A DNA stretch of 6,287 nt. Origin: Anaerolineae bacterium (GTDB lineage: Bacteria; Chloroflexota; Anaerolineae; 4572-78; J111). Every line of letters starts with the position of its first letter. The stretch's first letter is position 1. The notes beneath the pieces were generated by a model. The model saw only the letters and a program-made list of their open reading frames with translations, had not been told where the DNA came from and did not search any database. A program made the translations under genes and the position numbers. Positions 1 through 5,892 of this stretch are shown in pieces. The DNA lies in contig JAGRCC010000564.1 of NCBI GenBank assembly GCA_020433785.1, positions 1 through 6,287 on the forward strand, given 5' to 3'.

Positions 1-971
1 GTCAGTTCGGTCTCGTGGGGGCTGCCGAAATCCTGGCCCCACTCGATATCCAGCAGGTCCTTTAGCTCAGGATCATCGATTTCCGCCCGGATTTTGAGAA
101 TGCGATCCACGGCATCGTCATAAGAAATGCGCGGGAAAGGGGCTGTGACGTTTTGCAGCATAGTGGTGTCGCGCTCAAGAACCTGCAACTCATTCGCCCG
201 CTCTTCCAGGCAGCGCTGGACGACGTAGCTGATAAACGCTTCCTCCATGGCCATCAGGCCGTCCAAATCGCAATAGGCCATCTCCGGCTCCAGCATCCAA
301 AACTCGGTCATGTGGCGGCGAGTCTTGCTTTTTTCGGCGCGGAAGGTGGGGCCAAAGCAATAAACTTTGCCAAAGGAGTAGATGTTGGCTTCATTGTAGA
401 GCTGACCGGTTTGGGCCAGGTAGACGGTGTCGCCAAAATAATCGACCTCGAATAGGGTGCTGGTGCCTTCGCCGGCGGCGGGGGTAAGGATGGGGGTGGA
501 CATCTCCAGGTAACCGTGATTGTCGAGCCAATCGCGGCAGGCCCGCATCACCGTGGCCCGCACCCGTAAGACGGCCCATTGCAGCCGGCTGCGAATCCAG
601 AGATGGCGATTTTCCAGCAAGAATTCTACGCCGTGTTCCTTGGGTGTAATCGGGTATTCTTCGGCCACCTGAACGACCTGCAAATCCGTCGTATCGATCT
701 CGTAGCCACCGGGTACACCCGGAGCGCGCTCGTTCTGTTTGACCGTGCCGGTGACAATAATGGCCGACTCCTGCGTGAGGCGCTTACCGGCCTCGAAGGT
801 TTCGGGCGGCAAATTGGGCTTAAACAGAACGGCCTGCATAATGCCGGTGCCGTCGCGGATCTGGAGGAATTGAATTTTTCCCTTTCCCGTTTTGGCATAC
901 AACCAGCCCTGAATAGTGACAACCTCATCAATGTGATTGGCAATGGTTTGGATCGATACGATGTTGGACAC
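1..971 (-). CDS. asnS: Asparaginyl-tRNA synthetase, N-terminal 323 residues (cut by left window edge)
   Basis: This enzyme joins asparagine to tRNA-Asn using ATP in the cytoplasm. The reading frame is open from a GTG at 971-969 to the window edge, giving 323 residues; bacterial AsnRS is usually about 430-470, so roughly the last third is missing. Residues about 15-105 look like the OB-fold anticodon-binding domain (QGWLYAKTGKGKIQFLQIRD at 21-40). The class II catalytic core follows: NRHLWIRSR (121-129) leads into motif 1 ending in STPILTPAAGEGTS (158-171), then AQTGQLYNEA (186-195), then motif 2 with FGPTFRAEKSKTRRH (206-220) and EFWMLEPEMAY (223-233). The TGQLY plus FRAEKSKTRRH pattern fits AsnRS rather than AspRS. 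A late conserved segment, WGQDFGSPHETEL, is reached at the edge; motif 3 lies outside. The gene sits behind the kinase terminator, so it is probably transcribed separately. The frame is intact and the assignment is firm. Confidence 0.95.
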   Translation of the reverse strand, partial: MSNIVSIQTIANHIDEVVTIQGWLYAKTGKGKIQFLQIRDGTGIMQAVLFKPNLPPETFEAGKRLTQESAIIVTGTVKQNERAPGVPGGYEIDTTDLQVVQVAEEYPITPKEHGVEFLLENRHLWIRSRLQWAVLRVRATVMRACRDWLDNHGYLEMSTPILTPAAGEGTSTLFEVDYFGDTVYLAQTGQLYNEANIYSFGKVYCFGPTFRAEKSKTRRHMTEFWMLEPEMAYCDLDGLMAMEEAFISYVVQRCLEERANELQVLERDTTMLQNVTAPFPRISYDDAVDRILKIRAEIDDPELKDLLDIEWGQDFGSPHETEL

Positions 972-976
972 TGGTG

Positions 977-983
977 TCTCCTT
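977..983 (-). promoter_or_regulatory. Shine-Dalgarno site that decides the GTG start of asnS
   Basis: The minus strand reads AAGGAGA five bases before the GTG at 971-969. This is a strong ribosome-binding site at normal spacing. The nearby ATG at 990-988 overlaps it and is in a different frame, so GTG is the supported start codon. Confidence 0.8.
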
Positions 984-1013
984 CTTCCATAATTTAAGGC
1001 TCTATATTCTACA

Positions 1014-1042
1014 AGTGTACACCTTAACGATTGGTGAGGCAA
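1014..1042 (-). promoter_or_regulatory. Candidate sigma70-type promoter for asnS
   Basis: On the minus strand, TTGCCT (1042-1037, 4 of 6 matches to TTGACA) is followed after exactly 17 bases by TACACT (1019-1014, 4 of 6 matches to TATAAT). This would start RNA near 1007, about 35 bases before the GTG. A second possible -10, TAGAAT (1011-1006), has no good -35 partner. The position just after the kinase terminator is sensible, but both hexamers are imperfect. Confidence 0.4.
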
Positions 1043-1064
1043 CCTATAAACCGTCAAAGGCATC

Positions 1065-1094
1065 AAAAAGGAGCCGGGGTATACCCGACTCCTT
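1065..1094 (-). terminator. Rho-independent terminator of the DUF11-kinase operon
   Basis: Read on the minus strand, AAGGAGTCGGG (1094-1084) can pair with CCCGGCTCCTT (1078-1068) across a 5-base loop. This gives an 11-bp GC-rich stem with one G-U pair, and its 3' end runs into five Ts (1069-1065). The G-U pair forms only in minus-strand RNA (plus-strand RNA has a C-A mismatch), and the T tract is on that side only, so termination is directional. It lies 67 bases past the kinase stop codon and upstream of the asnS promoter candidate. Confidence 0.85.
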
Positions 1095-1161
1095 GTTAGT
1101 AAGGCTGCAATTTAGGAAGCCGTTGCTGCTTAAGGCAGAGATGCACATTTTAGCCGAGCGG

Positions 1162-2934
1162 CTACTTTATCCCACCACCGCCGCCACCGCCGCCGCTACT
1201 GCCACTATCGCCTCCGCCACTGCTGCCGCCACCGGCCTCAAAGCGCAGTACCGATGGTTCGGCTTGTAGGCCGAGATCAGCATATGAAGGATCGATCTGA
1301 ACCAAAACCACTGTCCATAAATAAGTGCTGGTGCGACCGCGTACGCCGGCGGCCTGGCTGATATCGATATTGAGCTGATATCTGTTCTCGCCAATTTTTT
1401 GAACGCGTCCTTGTTGGTTATCCAGGACAGCGTCATGCGCTCCCGCGGGGGATTCATTTTCACGCCAAACTCGAATTTCGAAGCCATAGTTAGCCGGAAC
1501 AGGACCGTTCCAATCCCATTCAAAGTTGGTGGGACCATAGGTGGGATTATCTAATGATATGGGGCTGATTAACGTAAACGACCCATTTGGTAGACCGACT
1601 GTGGGTGTCGGGGTGACGGTTGGAACGGTAGTTGGGGTGTTGATGGATAAGGTAGGCTGATCGGTTGGTTGTGTTGTAGGTGTGGGCGTAGATGTTGCCG
1701 TGGCCGTTACCACCAGGAGAAATGGGGTTGGTGTGACTAAGATAGGGGTGTTGGTTGGGGCTGGCGTTGACGAAGGAGGTGGTGTCTTCGTGGGTGGCAC
1801 GGTTGGGGTTGAGGTGAAAGTGGGGGCCCGTGTAGCAGTCGAGGTGGGGGATGACTCGGCGGCGGCCAGCGCGATCGTTTGAGTAGGAGTAATTTGCGAG
1901 GCGAAGGAACCAAAACCACTGGTACCCCAGACAGCCAAGACGATCAGACCGGCGCTAAGCACCCCGGTCATCCAAAAGGGAGGTCGGGCGGCTACCTGCT
2001 GTAGTTGTTCGGCTAACAAAGCCGGCTGTATTTTTCGGGTGGAATTGACTTCTTCGCCCAATGGATTGGTTTTTCTGCCTGGCCCTTCGGCCGATGATTT
2101 GCGGATATAAGGTTCAACCATTGCAGTTTTGAGCGCCTCAGCAAACTGATTCGCTGTTTCAAAGCGATGCTCCGGTTTGCTGGCCATGGCGCGCATAACC
2201 ACTTGCTCCATCCGCTTTGAGATAGCCGGGTTAGCGGTTCGAGGCGCGGGGGGCGGCTCGGTTGTTCGTTTGAGCAAAATACTCAACGATGTATCGGCAT
2301 CGTGGGGAATTGTCTTAGTTAGAATCTCGTATAGGATCACCCCCAATGCATAGATGTCCGTACGATGATCAATCGCTCCTCCCCGAGCTTGCTCCGGTGA
2401 CATATAGGCCGGCGTACCAATCCCTTTACCCACCCCGGTCAATCGGGTAGCCGACTCAGTAAACTTAGCCAATCCAAAATCAGAGAGTAAGGCCCAACCT
2501 TTATCCATTAAGACGTTGCTAGGCGTAACATCGCGATGAATCACCCCATTCTCGTGAGCCTGTGCTAATGCCCGAGCGACTTGAAGTAAAACATCAAATT
2601 TTTGTTCATCGTTCGATGATTGATACATCAAATGAGCCAATGTTTGAGCGCCCTCTACGTAGCGCATCACAATGTAGCTATAGTCTCGATCGATGCCATA
2701 ATCATAAACGGGAAGGATATTGGGATGGTGCAATCGAGCTACTGACTTGGCTTCTCTTTTGAAGCGTTTACTAAAAACCGGGTTTTTAGCTGCAAAATAA
2801 GGCGGCAGTACCTTGATCGCAACATATCGCTCCAAGCTGGGCTGATAGGCTTTAAAAACAGAAGCCATCGCGCCCTGGCCGATTTTTTCTTCTATTCGAT
2901 ATTGTCCTAATTCTTTACCTATTAGTTCTTCCAT
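1162..2934 (-). CDS. Transmembrane PknB-like Ser/Thr protein kinase with Pro/Thr spacer and exported beta domain
   Basis: A 590-residue membrane kinase that should phosphorylate Ser/Thr in the cytoplasm in response to something outside. The kinase domain spans about residues 11-270: glycine loop IGQGAMASVF (18-27), ATP-binding Lys in AIK (K41), helix-C Glu E61, catalytic loop HRDVTPSN (133-140; D135, N140), DFG (152-154), activation segment ending GTPAYMSPEQ (173-182), DIYALG Asp (D193) and the late Arg in KPEHRF (R257). All core catalytic residues are present, but the usual Lys two after the catalytic Asp is Thr137. A linker leads to one membrane segment (about 320-338). Beyond it come a Pro/Thr spacer (about 361-449), a probable beta-sandwich (about 450-567, with FEWDW and FEIRVW) and a Gly/Ser tail. 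No PASTA, WD40 or TPR repeats are seen. The start ATG fits the usual kinase N terminus (ELGQYRI), though the ribosome site upstream is weak. It follows the DUF11 gene by 27 nt, so the two are likely co-transcribed. The substrate and signal are unknown. Confidence 0.93.
   Translation of the reverse strand: MEELIGKELGQYRIEEKIGQGAMASVFKAYQPSLERYVAIKVLPPYFAAKNPVFSKRFKREAKSVARLHHPNILPVYDYGIDRDYSYIVMRYVEGAQTLAHLMYQSSNDEQKFDVLLQVARALAQAHENGVIHRDVTPSNVLMDKGWALLSDFGLAKFTESATRLTGVGKGIGTPAYMSPEQARGGAIDHRTDIYALGVILYEILTKTIPHDADTSLSILLKRTTEPPPAPRTANPAISKRMEQVVMRAMASKPEHRFETANQFAEALKTAMVEPYIRKSSAEGPGRKTNPLGEEVNSTRKIQPALLAEQLQQVAARPPFWMTGVLSAGLIVLAVWGTSGFGSFASQITPTQTIALAAAESSPTSTATRAPTFTSTPTVPPTKTPPPSSTPAPTNTPILVTPTPFLLVVTATATSTPTPTTQPTDQPTLSINTPTTVPTVTPTPTVGLPNGSFTLISPISLDNPTYGPTNFEWDWNGPVPANYGFEIRVWRENESPAGAHDAVLDNQQGRVQKIGENRYQLNIDISQAAGVRGRTSTYLWTVVLVQIDPSYADLGLQAEPSVLRFEAGGGSSGGGDSGSSGGGGGGGGIK
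1171..1233 (-). repeat. Gly/Ser-rich C-terminal tail coded by imperfect GGN trinucleotide repeats
   Basis: Kinase residues 568-588 are almost only Gly and Ser, ending with eight Gly before the final Ile-Lys. The plus strand shows runs of CCG and CCA units. Slippage by whole units would change tail length without breaking the frame. The tail lies on the exported side of the predicted membrane segment; its role is unknown. Confidence 0.75.
1588..1854 (-). repeat. Low-complexity Pro/Thr spacer region of the kinase
   Basis: Kinase residues 361-449 are dominated by Thr, Pro and Ser in short TPTP, TSTP and PTNTP units, and the plus strand appears as GT/GGTG-rich DNA. Spacers of this kind commonly hold a domain away from the membrane or cross a wall layer and may be O-glycosylated; that role is inference. 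A plus-strand frame at 1682-1882 is a shadow of this composition. Confidence 0.8.
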
Positions 2935-2961
2935 ATGATGTCTTTCTTGAGGGAGTTAAGC

Positions 2962-4641
2962 TCAGTTACAGAAAATTCGACGGGTAATTGTTGCTTGTGG
3001 GGCAGCATCGTTAAATGTGCCTTGTAACACCCCGCATTTATTGGTACTGGCGATAATTTTGTAAGCGCCGATAGACGAGAATGTGCCACATGTTTGGGTA
3101 ACATTGTTGTCAATAACACAACTAAGTAGTTCGCTGTTGTCATCGGGGTCTAATATTCGCACATTAACCCCACCGGTATTGACACTTTCAATAATCAACT
3201 GGGTGGTAAGCTTCGGATTAATGATAAGGGGGAAATAGGTGGGATATTTTGTCGCGCCTTCGGCCAATATGTCCGTGACCACAATTTTTTGCCCAATGGC
3301 CTCAATATTACCGGCAGCCGTGACATTATAGATATGATTGGTAATGGTATCCGATGCTGTCACAACATAAGAGAATTCAGCCGTGGTATTGACCGGCAGT
3401 GACGCTCGGTTCCAGCTCACGGTATTGCCTGATCGAAGACCACCGCTGACGTAATGCGCTCCAGTAGGAATGGTATCATTCACTGTCAGATTGGAGGCGG
3501 CTGTATCGCCGCCGTTAAATACAGACAGCGTGTAAGTCACCTGCTGGCCGACTTCTGCCTCTGATGGTCCACTCTTAGAAATCGTGAGATTGGGTTGCCC
3601 CGGTGGGCTGACGCTGGTGACAACCGCTTGGTCACCAATGGCTAGAATACCGCCGTCAGCGGCAACTTGATACGCACTATTGGTGATAGTTGCCGAAGAC
3701 GTTACCGTAAAGCTTCTTTGAATAGTAGATTCAGGCGCCAGCGAGGCGATTGACCACGTGACAGTATTGCCAACCTTTGTTCCCCCACTAACATAATTTG
3801 CGCCGGCTGGCAGCGTATCGCTAACAGAAAGATTATTAGCCGTTTGGCCACCGCTGTTGGTGATTGTTAGGGTATAGTTGATGCTTTGACCAGCCACGGC
3901 CGCCACCGGACCACTCTTAGAGATGCTCAAAGCGGGGGCAGTCAACTGGCACAGCGTAAACTGCGAATCTCGGTTACTACTATCGTAAAACACCGTCACG
4001 GTTGGCGTGGTTAAAAGCGGTGAACGGGCGTATAGAATAACTAAAACTCGATGCCCGCTGGGAATTATGGTTCCGGGTGATGGGGTGATATTGAGCAATG
4101 CTTCGTTTTGCCCGGTGTTGATAAAACCAAATTCGACATCGCCCAAGGAGGTCGTTTGCCCATTGCTGGGGTTATAATCTAAAACCTCAACGGAAAAAGT
4201 TGTATTGTTATAATCGGTGGTTTGCAACCAGATAGAAGCCACAATATCGCCCGAAACTATCAGATCGGCGGTTAAAGCCGGATCGGAGTAAAATCGGGTA
4301 ATCTCTTCATTCGTTGTCCCCAGTAAAGCCAGTGTTCTTGAAACAGTAGCTGGCGACCCTGCCGTTGGCGCTGTTGTATTGGCAATTTTCTGTGAACCGG
4401 CGCTGCCTACATTTTTGGTTTGATTATAAAAATAAAGATCATCACAGCTCGTTGCAGCAGCCGTACCGATAGAATTTTCATCGTTATCTAACAAATTTAT
4501 GGCACTAGCCGACTTGCTGGTAAACTCCATTGCAAACGATGGTTCTGCCGGACTCATCTGAATCGATACGATTCCTACAATTAATGTACTGATAACGATA
4601 TCAAAAATAGCTACAAAACCTGATAGTTTATGTTGATGCAT
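2962..4641 (-). CDS. Exported surface protein: jelly-roll-like domain, two DUF11 repeats, YFPLI segment and Cys-rich C-terminal module
   Basis: A 559-residue protein with no recognised catalytic motif. The N terminus has basic and His residues, then a hydrophobic stretch (about 8-28) and a plausible signal-peptidase site near SFA-ME (35-39); it could also stay as an anchor. Residues about 66-231 form an all-beta region bracketed by Cys66 and Cys231, with ADLIVSGDIVASIWLQTTD (125-143) and IIPSGHRVLVILYARS (192-207). This resembles the C-terminal jelly roll of X-Pro dipeptidyl peptidases/CocE, but no hydrolase domain is attached. Two DUF11 repeats follow (about 237-343 and 350-457), each with SISKSGP or TISKSGP, a Y-T-L strand and a DTLPAGANYVSGG-like turn. 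A YFPLI segment (469-473) precedes an 80-90 residue end module with four Cys (508, 518, 536, 558). AGGA five bases before the ATG supports the start. It is the first gene of a likely operon with the kinase. A role in surface structure or adhesion is inferred from DUF11 proteins generally; no specific function can be named. Confidence 0.85.
   Translation of the reverse strand: MHQHKLSGFVAIFDIVISTLIVGIVSIQMSPAEPSFAMEFTSKSASAINLLDNDENSIGTAAATSCDDLYFYNQTKNVGSAGSQKIANTTAPTAGSPATVSRTLALLGTTNEEITRFYSDPALTADLIVSGDIVASIWLQTTDYNNTTFSVEVLDYNPSNGQTTSLGDVEFGFINTGQNEALLNITPSPGTIIPSGHRVLVILYARSPLLTTPTVTVFYDSSNRDSQFTLCQLTAPALSISKSGPVAAVAGQSINYTLTITNSGGQTANNLSVSDTLPAGANYVSGGTKVGNTVTWSIASLAPESTIQRSFTVTSSATITNSAYQVAADGGILAIGDQAVVTSVSPPGQPNLTISKSGPSEAEVGQQVTYTLSVFNGGDTAASNLTVNDTIPTGAHYVSGGLRSGNTVSWNRASLPVNTTAEFSYVVTASDTITNHIYNVTAAGNIEAIGQKIVVTDILAEGATKYPTYFPLIINPKLTTQLIIESVNTGGVNVRILDPDDNSELLSCVIDNNVTQTCGTFSSIGAYKIIASTNKCGVLQGTFNDAAPQATITRRIFCN
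3277..3933 (-). repeat. Tandem pair of DUF11 domain repeats
   Basis: Two about 107-residue units (protein residues 237-343 and 350-455) align almost without gaps and are about half identical by eye. Shared blocks include ISKSGP, the NYVSGG/HYVSGG turn, GNTV-W, TITN and AIG. The DNA has diverged, so this is an old internal duplication rather than a recent copy. Confidence 0.85.
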
Positions 4642-4646
4642 AGCGA

Positions 4647-4650
4647 TCCT
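4647..4650 (-). promoter_or_regulatory. Ribosome-binding site of the DUF11 gene
   Basis: The minus strand reads AGGA, then five bases, then the ATG at 4641-4639. It supports this start over the in-frame Met residues further inside the protein. I found no convincing minus-strand -35/-10 pair upstream of it. Confidence 0.6.
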
Positions 4651-4760
4651 GGATTTAACTAGAAAGAAATAAGGTAGTCATAATGTTAGTAAAGTAAAGA
4701 ACATGGTCTAATCCCCGCCTCTATTAGGATACATCAAACAAACCCCATCTGTACAGGGAT

Positions 4761-4826
4761 GAAAGTCACTAAAAAAAAGTACCATGGTCACTTTTTAGTT
4801 TCCCGAAAGTCACTTTTTACCCCTGA
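4761..4826 (+). repeat. Three direct repeats with exact 22-bp period upstream of the DUF3592 promoter
   Basis: GTCACT occurs at 4765, 4787 and 4809, each 22 bp from the next, which is about two helical turns. The first and third copies share GAAAGTCACT (4761-4770 and 4805-4814); the second and third share GTCACTTTTTA (4787-4797 and 4809-4819). The third copy contains the odd palindrome AAAGTCACTTT (4806-4816). The array ends 11 bases before the -35 box at 4838, the usual place for activator sites. A binding role is inferred; the protein that binds is unknown. Confidence 0.65.
4774..4796. repeat. AT-rich inverted repeat centred on ACCATGGT
   Basis: AAAAAGT (4774-4780) and ACTTTTT (4790-4796) are inverted copies around the 8-bp palindrome ACCATGGT (4781-4788), with one extra C at 4789. 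It lies within the 22-bp repeat array. It could be a dimer-binding operator or a weak bidirectional terminator between the divergent units; its stem is low in GC, so I favour the first. Confidence 0.45.
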
Positions 4827-4837
4827 CTCTCTTCCTG

Positions 4838-4866
4838 TTGACGTCATTTCAAGGTTGCGGTATCCT
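4838..4866 (+). promoter_or_regulatory. Sigma70-type promoter of the DUF3592 gene
   Basis: TTGACG (4838-4843, 5 of 6 matches) and TATCCT (4861-4866, 4 of 6 matches) are separated by exactly 17 bases. RNA would start near 4873, leaving a leader of about 42 bases before the ATG at 4915. This excludes the longer reading frame that opens at 4759, because that ATG would lie upstream of the transcript. Confidence 0.6.
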
Positions 4867-4914
4867 CTTCTTAGCCTGAATATCCAACTTTTTACTGGCC
4901 AACAGGAACATCCG

Positions 4915-5796
4915 ATGAGCAAAATTGCCCCTTACCAATTAAACTTGCCGCCTCGAGAAATCTCCTGGCTTTTACGCAGTCAGCTTTTATTTGGCGGTTT
5001 CGCCAATCAGTTCGGCTGGTTCTGGCTGAGTATTACGATGGTTTTTTTCTGGATTTTTGCCGCAATGACCAGCCTGAACGGCCTCTATTTTCTATGGGGC
5101 GCGACCGAAACCGCCCCCGGCACAGTTACCCAGATTGAACAGACAGGCGCCTCTGAAAATGATACGCCCGTTTATGTCACACAATATGCCTTTCGAGTCG
5201 AACGTTTGGAAACGGAGCTGCTAGGCCGTTCGTACACTACGGGCCAGCATTTTTCACCCAACCAAACGGTTACGGTGGAATATCTGCGCGACCGTCCGGA
5301 AATTTCTCGCATTCAAGGCACACGCTTTGGTACATTTAGTCCCTGGGTATTTTGTCTGGTGGGACTTTTTCCGGCCATTGGCCTCGCCTTTGTGGGGTTC
5401 GGTTTAATTTCCGGTCTGCGAGCCAGTCACCTGCTCCGTCACGGTAAAGTTGCCCAGGGCCGTTTAATTGAGAAGACTCCCACAAATACCCGCATTAACG
5501 ATCAGACCGTCTACAAATTAACTTTCGCCTTCACAGCCGACGACGGCCGCCAGTACCAAGCTATCGCCCGCAGTCACCAACCTCACAACCTGGAAGATGA
5601 AGACCAAGAGCAGCTTTTGTATGACCCTCACCGCCCTACCCGCGCTGTCTTGCTCGATAACCTCCCCGGTGCCCCCTCCATCGACGATAGCGGTTATATT
5701 TTCGCCGACCCCAGTCGCTTTTGGCGATCTTTATTACTACCAACCATCGTGCTGGTTAGCAACAGTCTTGCCTTTATTTTTGTCATTGGTCTATAA
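4915..5796 (+). CDS. DUF3592-family membrane protein with two DUF3592-like domains
   Basis: A 293-residue membrane protein of unknown function. I chose the ATG at 4915 because AGGA (4904-4907) sits seven bases before it and the promoter at 4838-4866 starts RNA downstream of the earlier in-frame ATG at 4759. Three hydrophobic segments are seen, about residues 32-61, 142-168 and 272-291. Between the first two lies a DUF3592-like beta domain (about 67-136: APGTVTQIEQ, YVTQYAFRV, then NQTVTVEYLRDRPEISRI). After the second comes another copy (about 172-250: KVAQGRLIEKTPT, YKLTFAFTADDGRQYQAIA, QEQLLYDPHRPTRAVLLD). Both show the family pattern of a GTV/GRL opening strand, an aromatic strand and a closing V-Y-P or L-Y-D-P strand. 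Basic residues before the first and after the second membrane segment suggest an inside N terminus, so one beta domain may face out and the other in. The gene stands alone on the plus strand; no terminator is visible after it. Confidence 0.85.
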   Translation: MSKIAPYQLNLPPREISWLLRSQLLFGGFANQFGWFWLSITMVFFWIFAAMTSLNGLYFLWGATETAPGTVTQIEQTGASENDTPVYVTQYAFRVERLETELLGRSYTTGQHFSPNQTVTVEYLRDRPEISRIQGTRFGTFSPWVFCLVGLFPAIGLAFVGFGLISGLRASHLLRHGKVAQGRLIEKTPTNTRINDQTVYKLTFAFTADDGRQYQAIARSHQPHNLEDEDQEQLLYDPHRPTRAVLLDNLPGAPSIDDSGYIFADPSRFWRSLLLPTIVLVSNSLAFIFVIGL

Positions 5797-5824
5797 TCTA
5801 TTTGTGAAGTTTGACTCATTCTAT

Positions 5825-5853
5825 TTGCAACCAGTCGAGGCTTTTGGTATACT
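5825..5853 (+). promoter_or_regulatory. Extended -10 promoter of the phosphomutase gene
   Basis: TTGCAA (5825-5830, 4 of 6 matches) is followed after 17 bases by TATACT (5848-5853, 5 of 6 matches), and a TG one base before the -10 gives an extended -10 element. The transcript would start near 5860, about 32 bases before the ATG. The phosphomutase gene thus probably has its own promoter although the DUF3592 gene ends only 96 bases upstream. Confidence 0.65.
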
Positions 5854-5892
5854 ATTTTCAATAAATACTGAAACTAGTTAAAGGTATTAGAT

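Noticed and set aside
1015..1022. 8-bp palindrome GTGTACAC near the asnS -10 box
   Set aside because: Short, with no matching flanks and no second copy; may be chance.
1065..1094. The hairpin upstream of asnS as a T-box or attenuator of the synthetase
   Set aside because: No T-box consensus (AGGGTGG-type) is seen in 972-1161, and the hairpin lies upstream of the asnS promoter candidate; it is better explained as the kinase terminator.
153..1269. Several plus- and minus-strand open frames across asnS (for example 153-455, 579-992, 626-1066, 937-1269)
   Set aside because: They lie over the intact asnS or kinase frames, have no ribosome sites or family features, and are shadows of real genes.
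1682..1882. Plus-strand open frame of 66 residues rich in Val and Gly
   Set aside because: It is antisense to the Pro/Thr spacer of the kinase and its composition is the mirror of that low-complexity DNA; no supported start.
4708..4727. CTAAT/ATTAG inverted repeat upstream of the DUF11 gene
   Set aside because: Arms are only 5 bp with a 10-base loop, which is expected by chance; no T tract or second copy.
4651..4740. Minus-strand promoter for the DUF11-kinase operon
   Set aside because: Best pairs, such as TTAGAC/TAACAT or TTTACT/TACCTT, match the consensus poorly at one or both boxes; I could not support any one of them.
4761..4826. The 22-bp repeats as a CRISPR array
   Set aside because: Only about 6-11 bases are shared per unit and there are no spacer-length gaps or cas genes; the position next to a promoter fits regulator sites better.
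4759..4914. 52-residue N-terminal extension of the DUF3592 protein from an ATG at 4759
   Set aside because: It overlaps the repeat array and promoter, has no ribosome-binding site, and the ATG at 4915 has AGGA at good spacing and begins a family-like N terminus.
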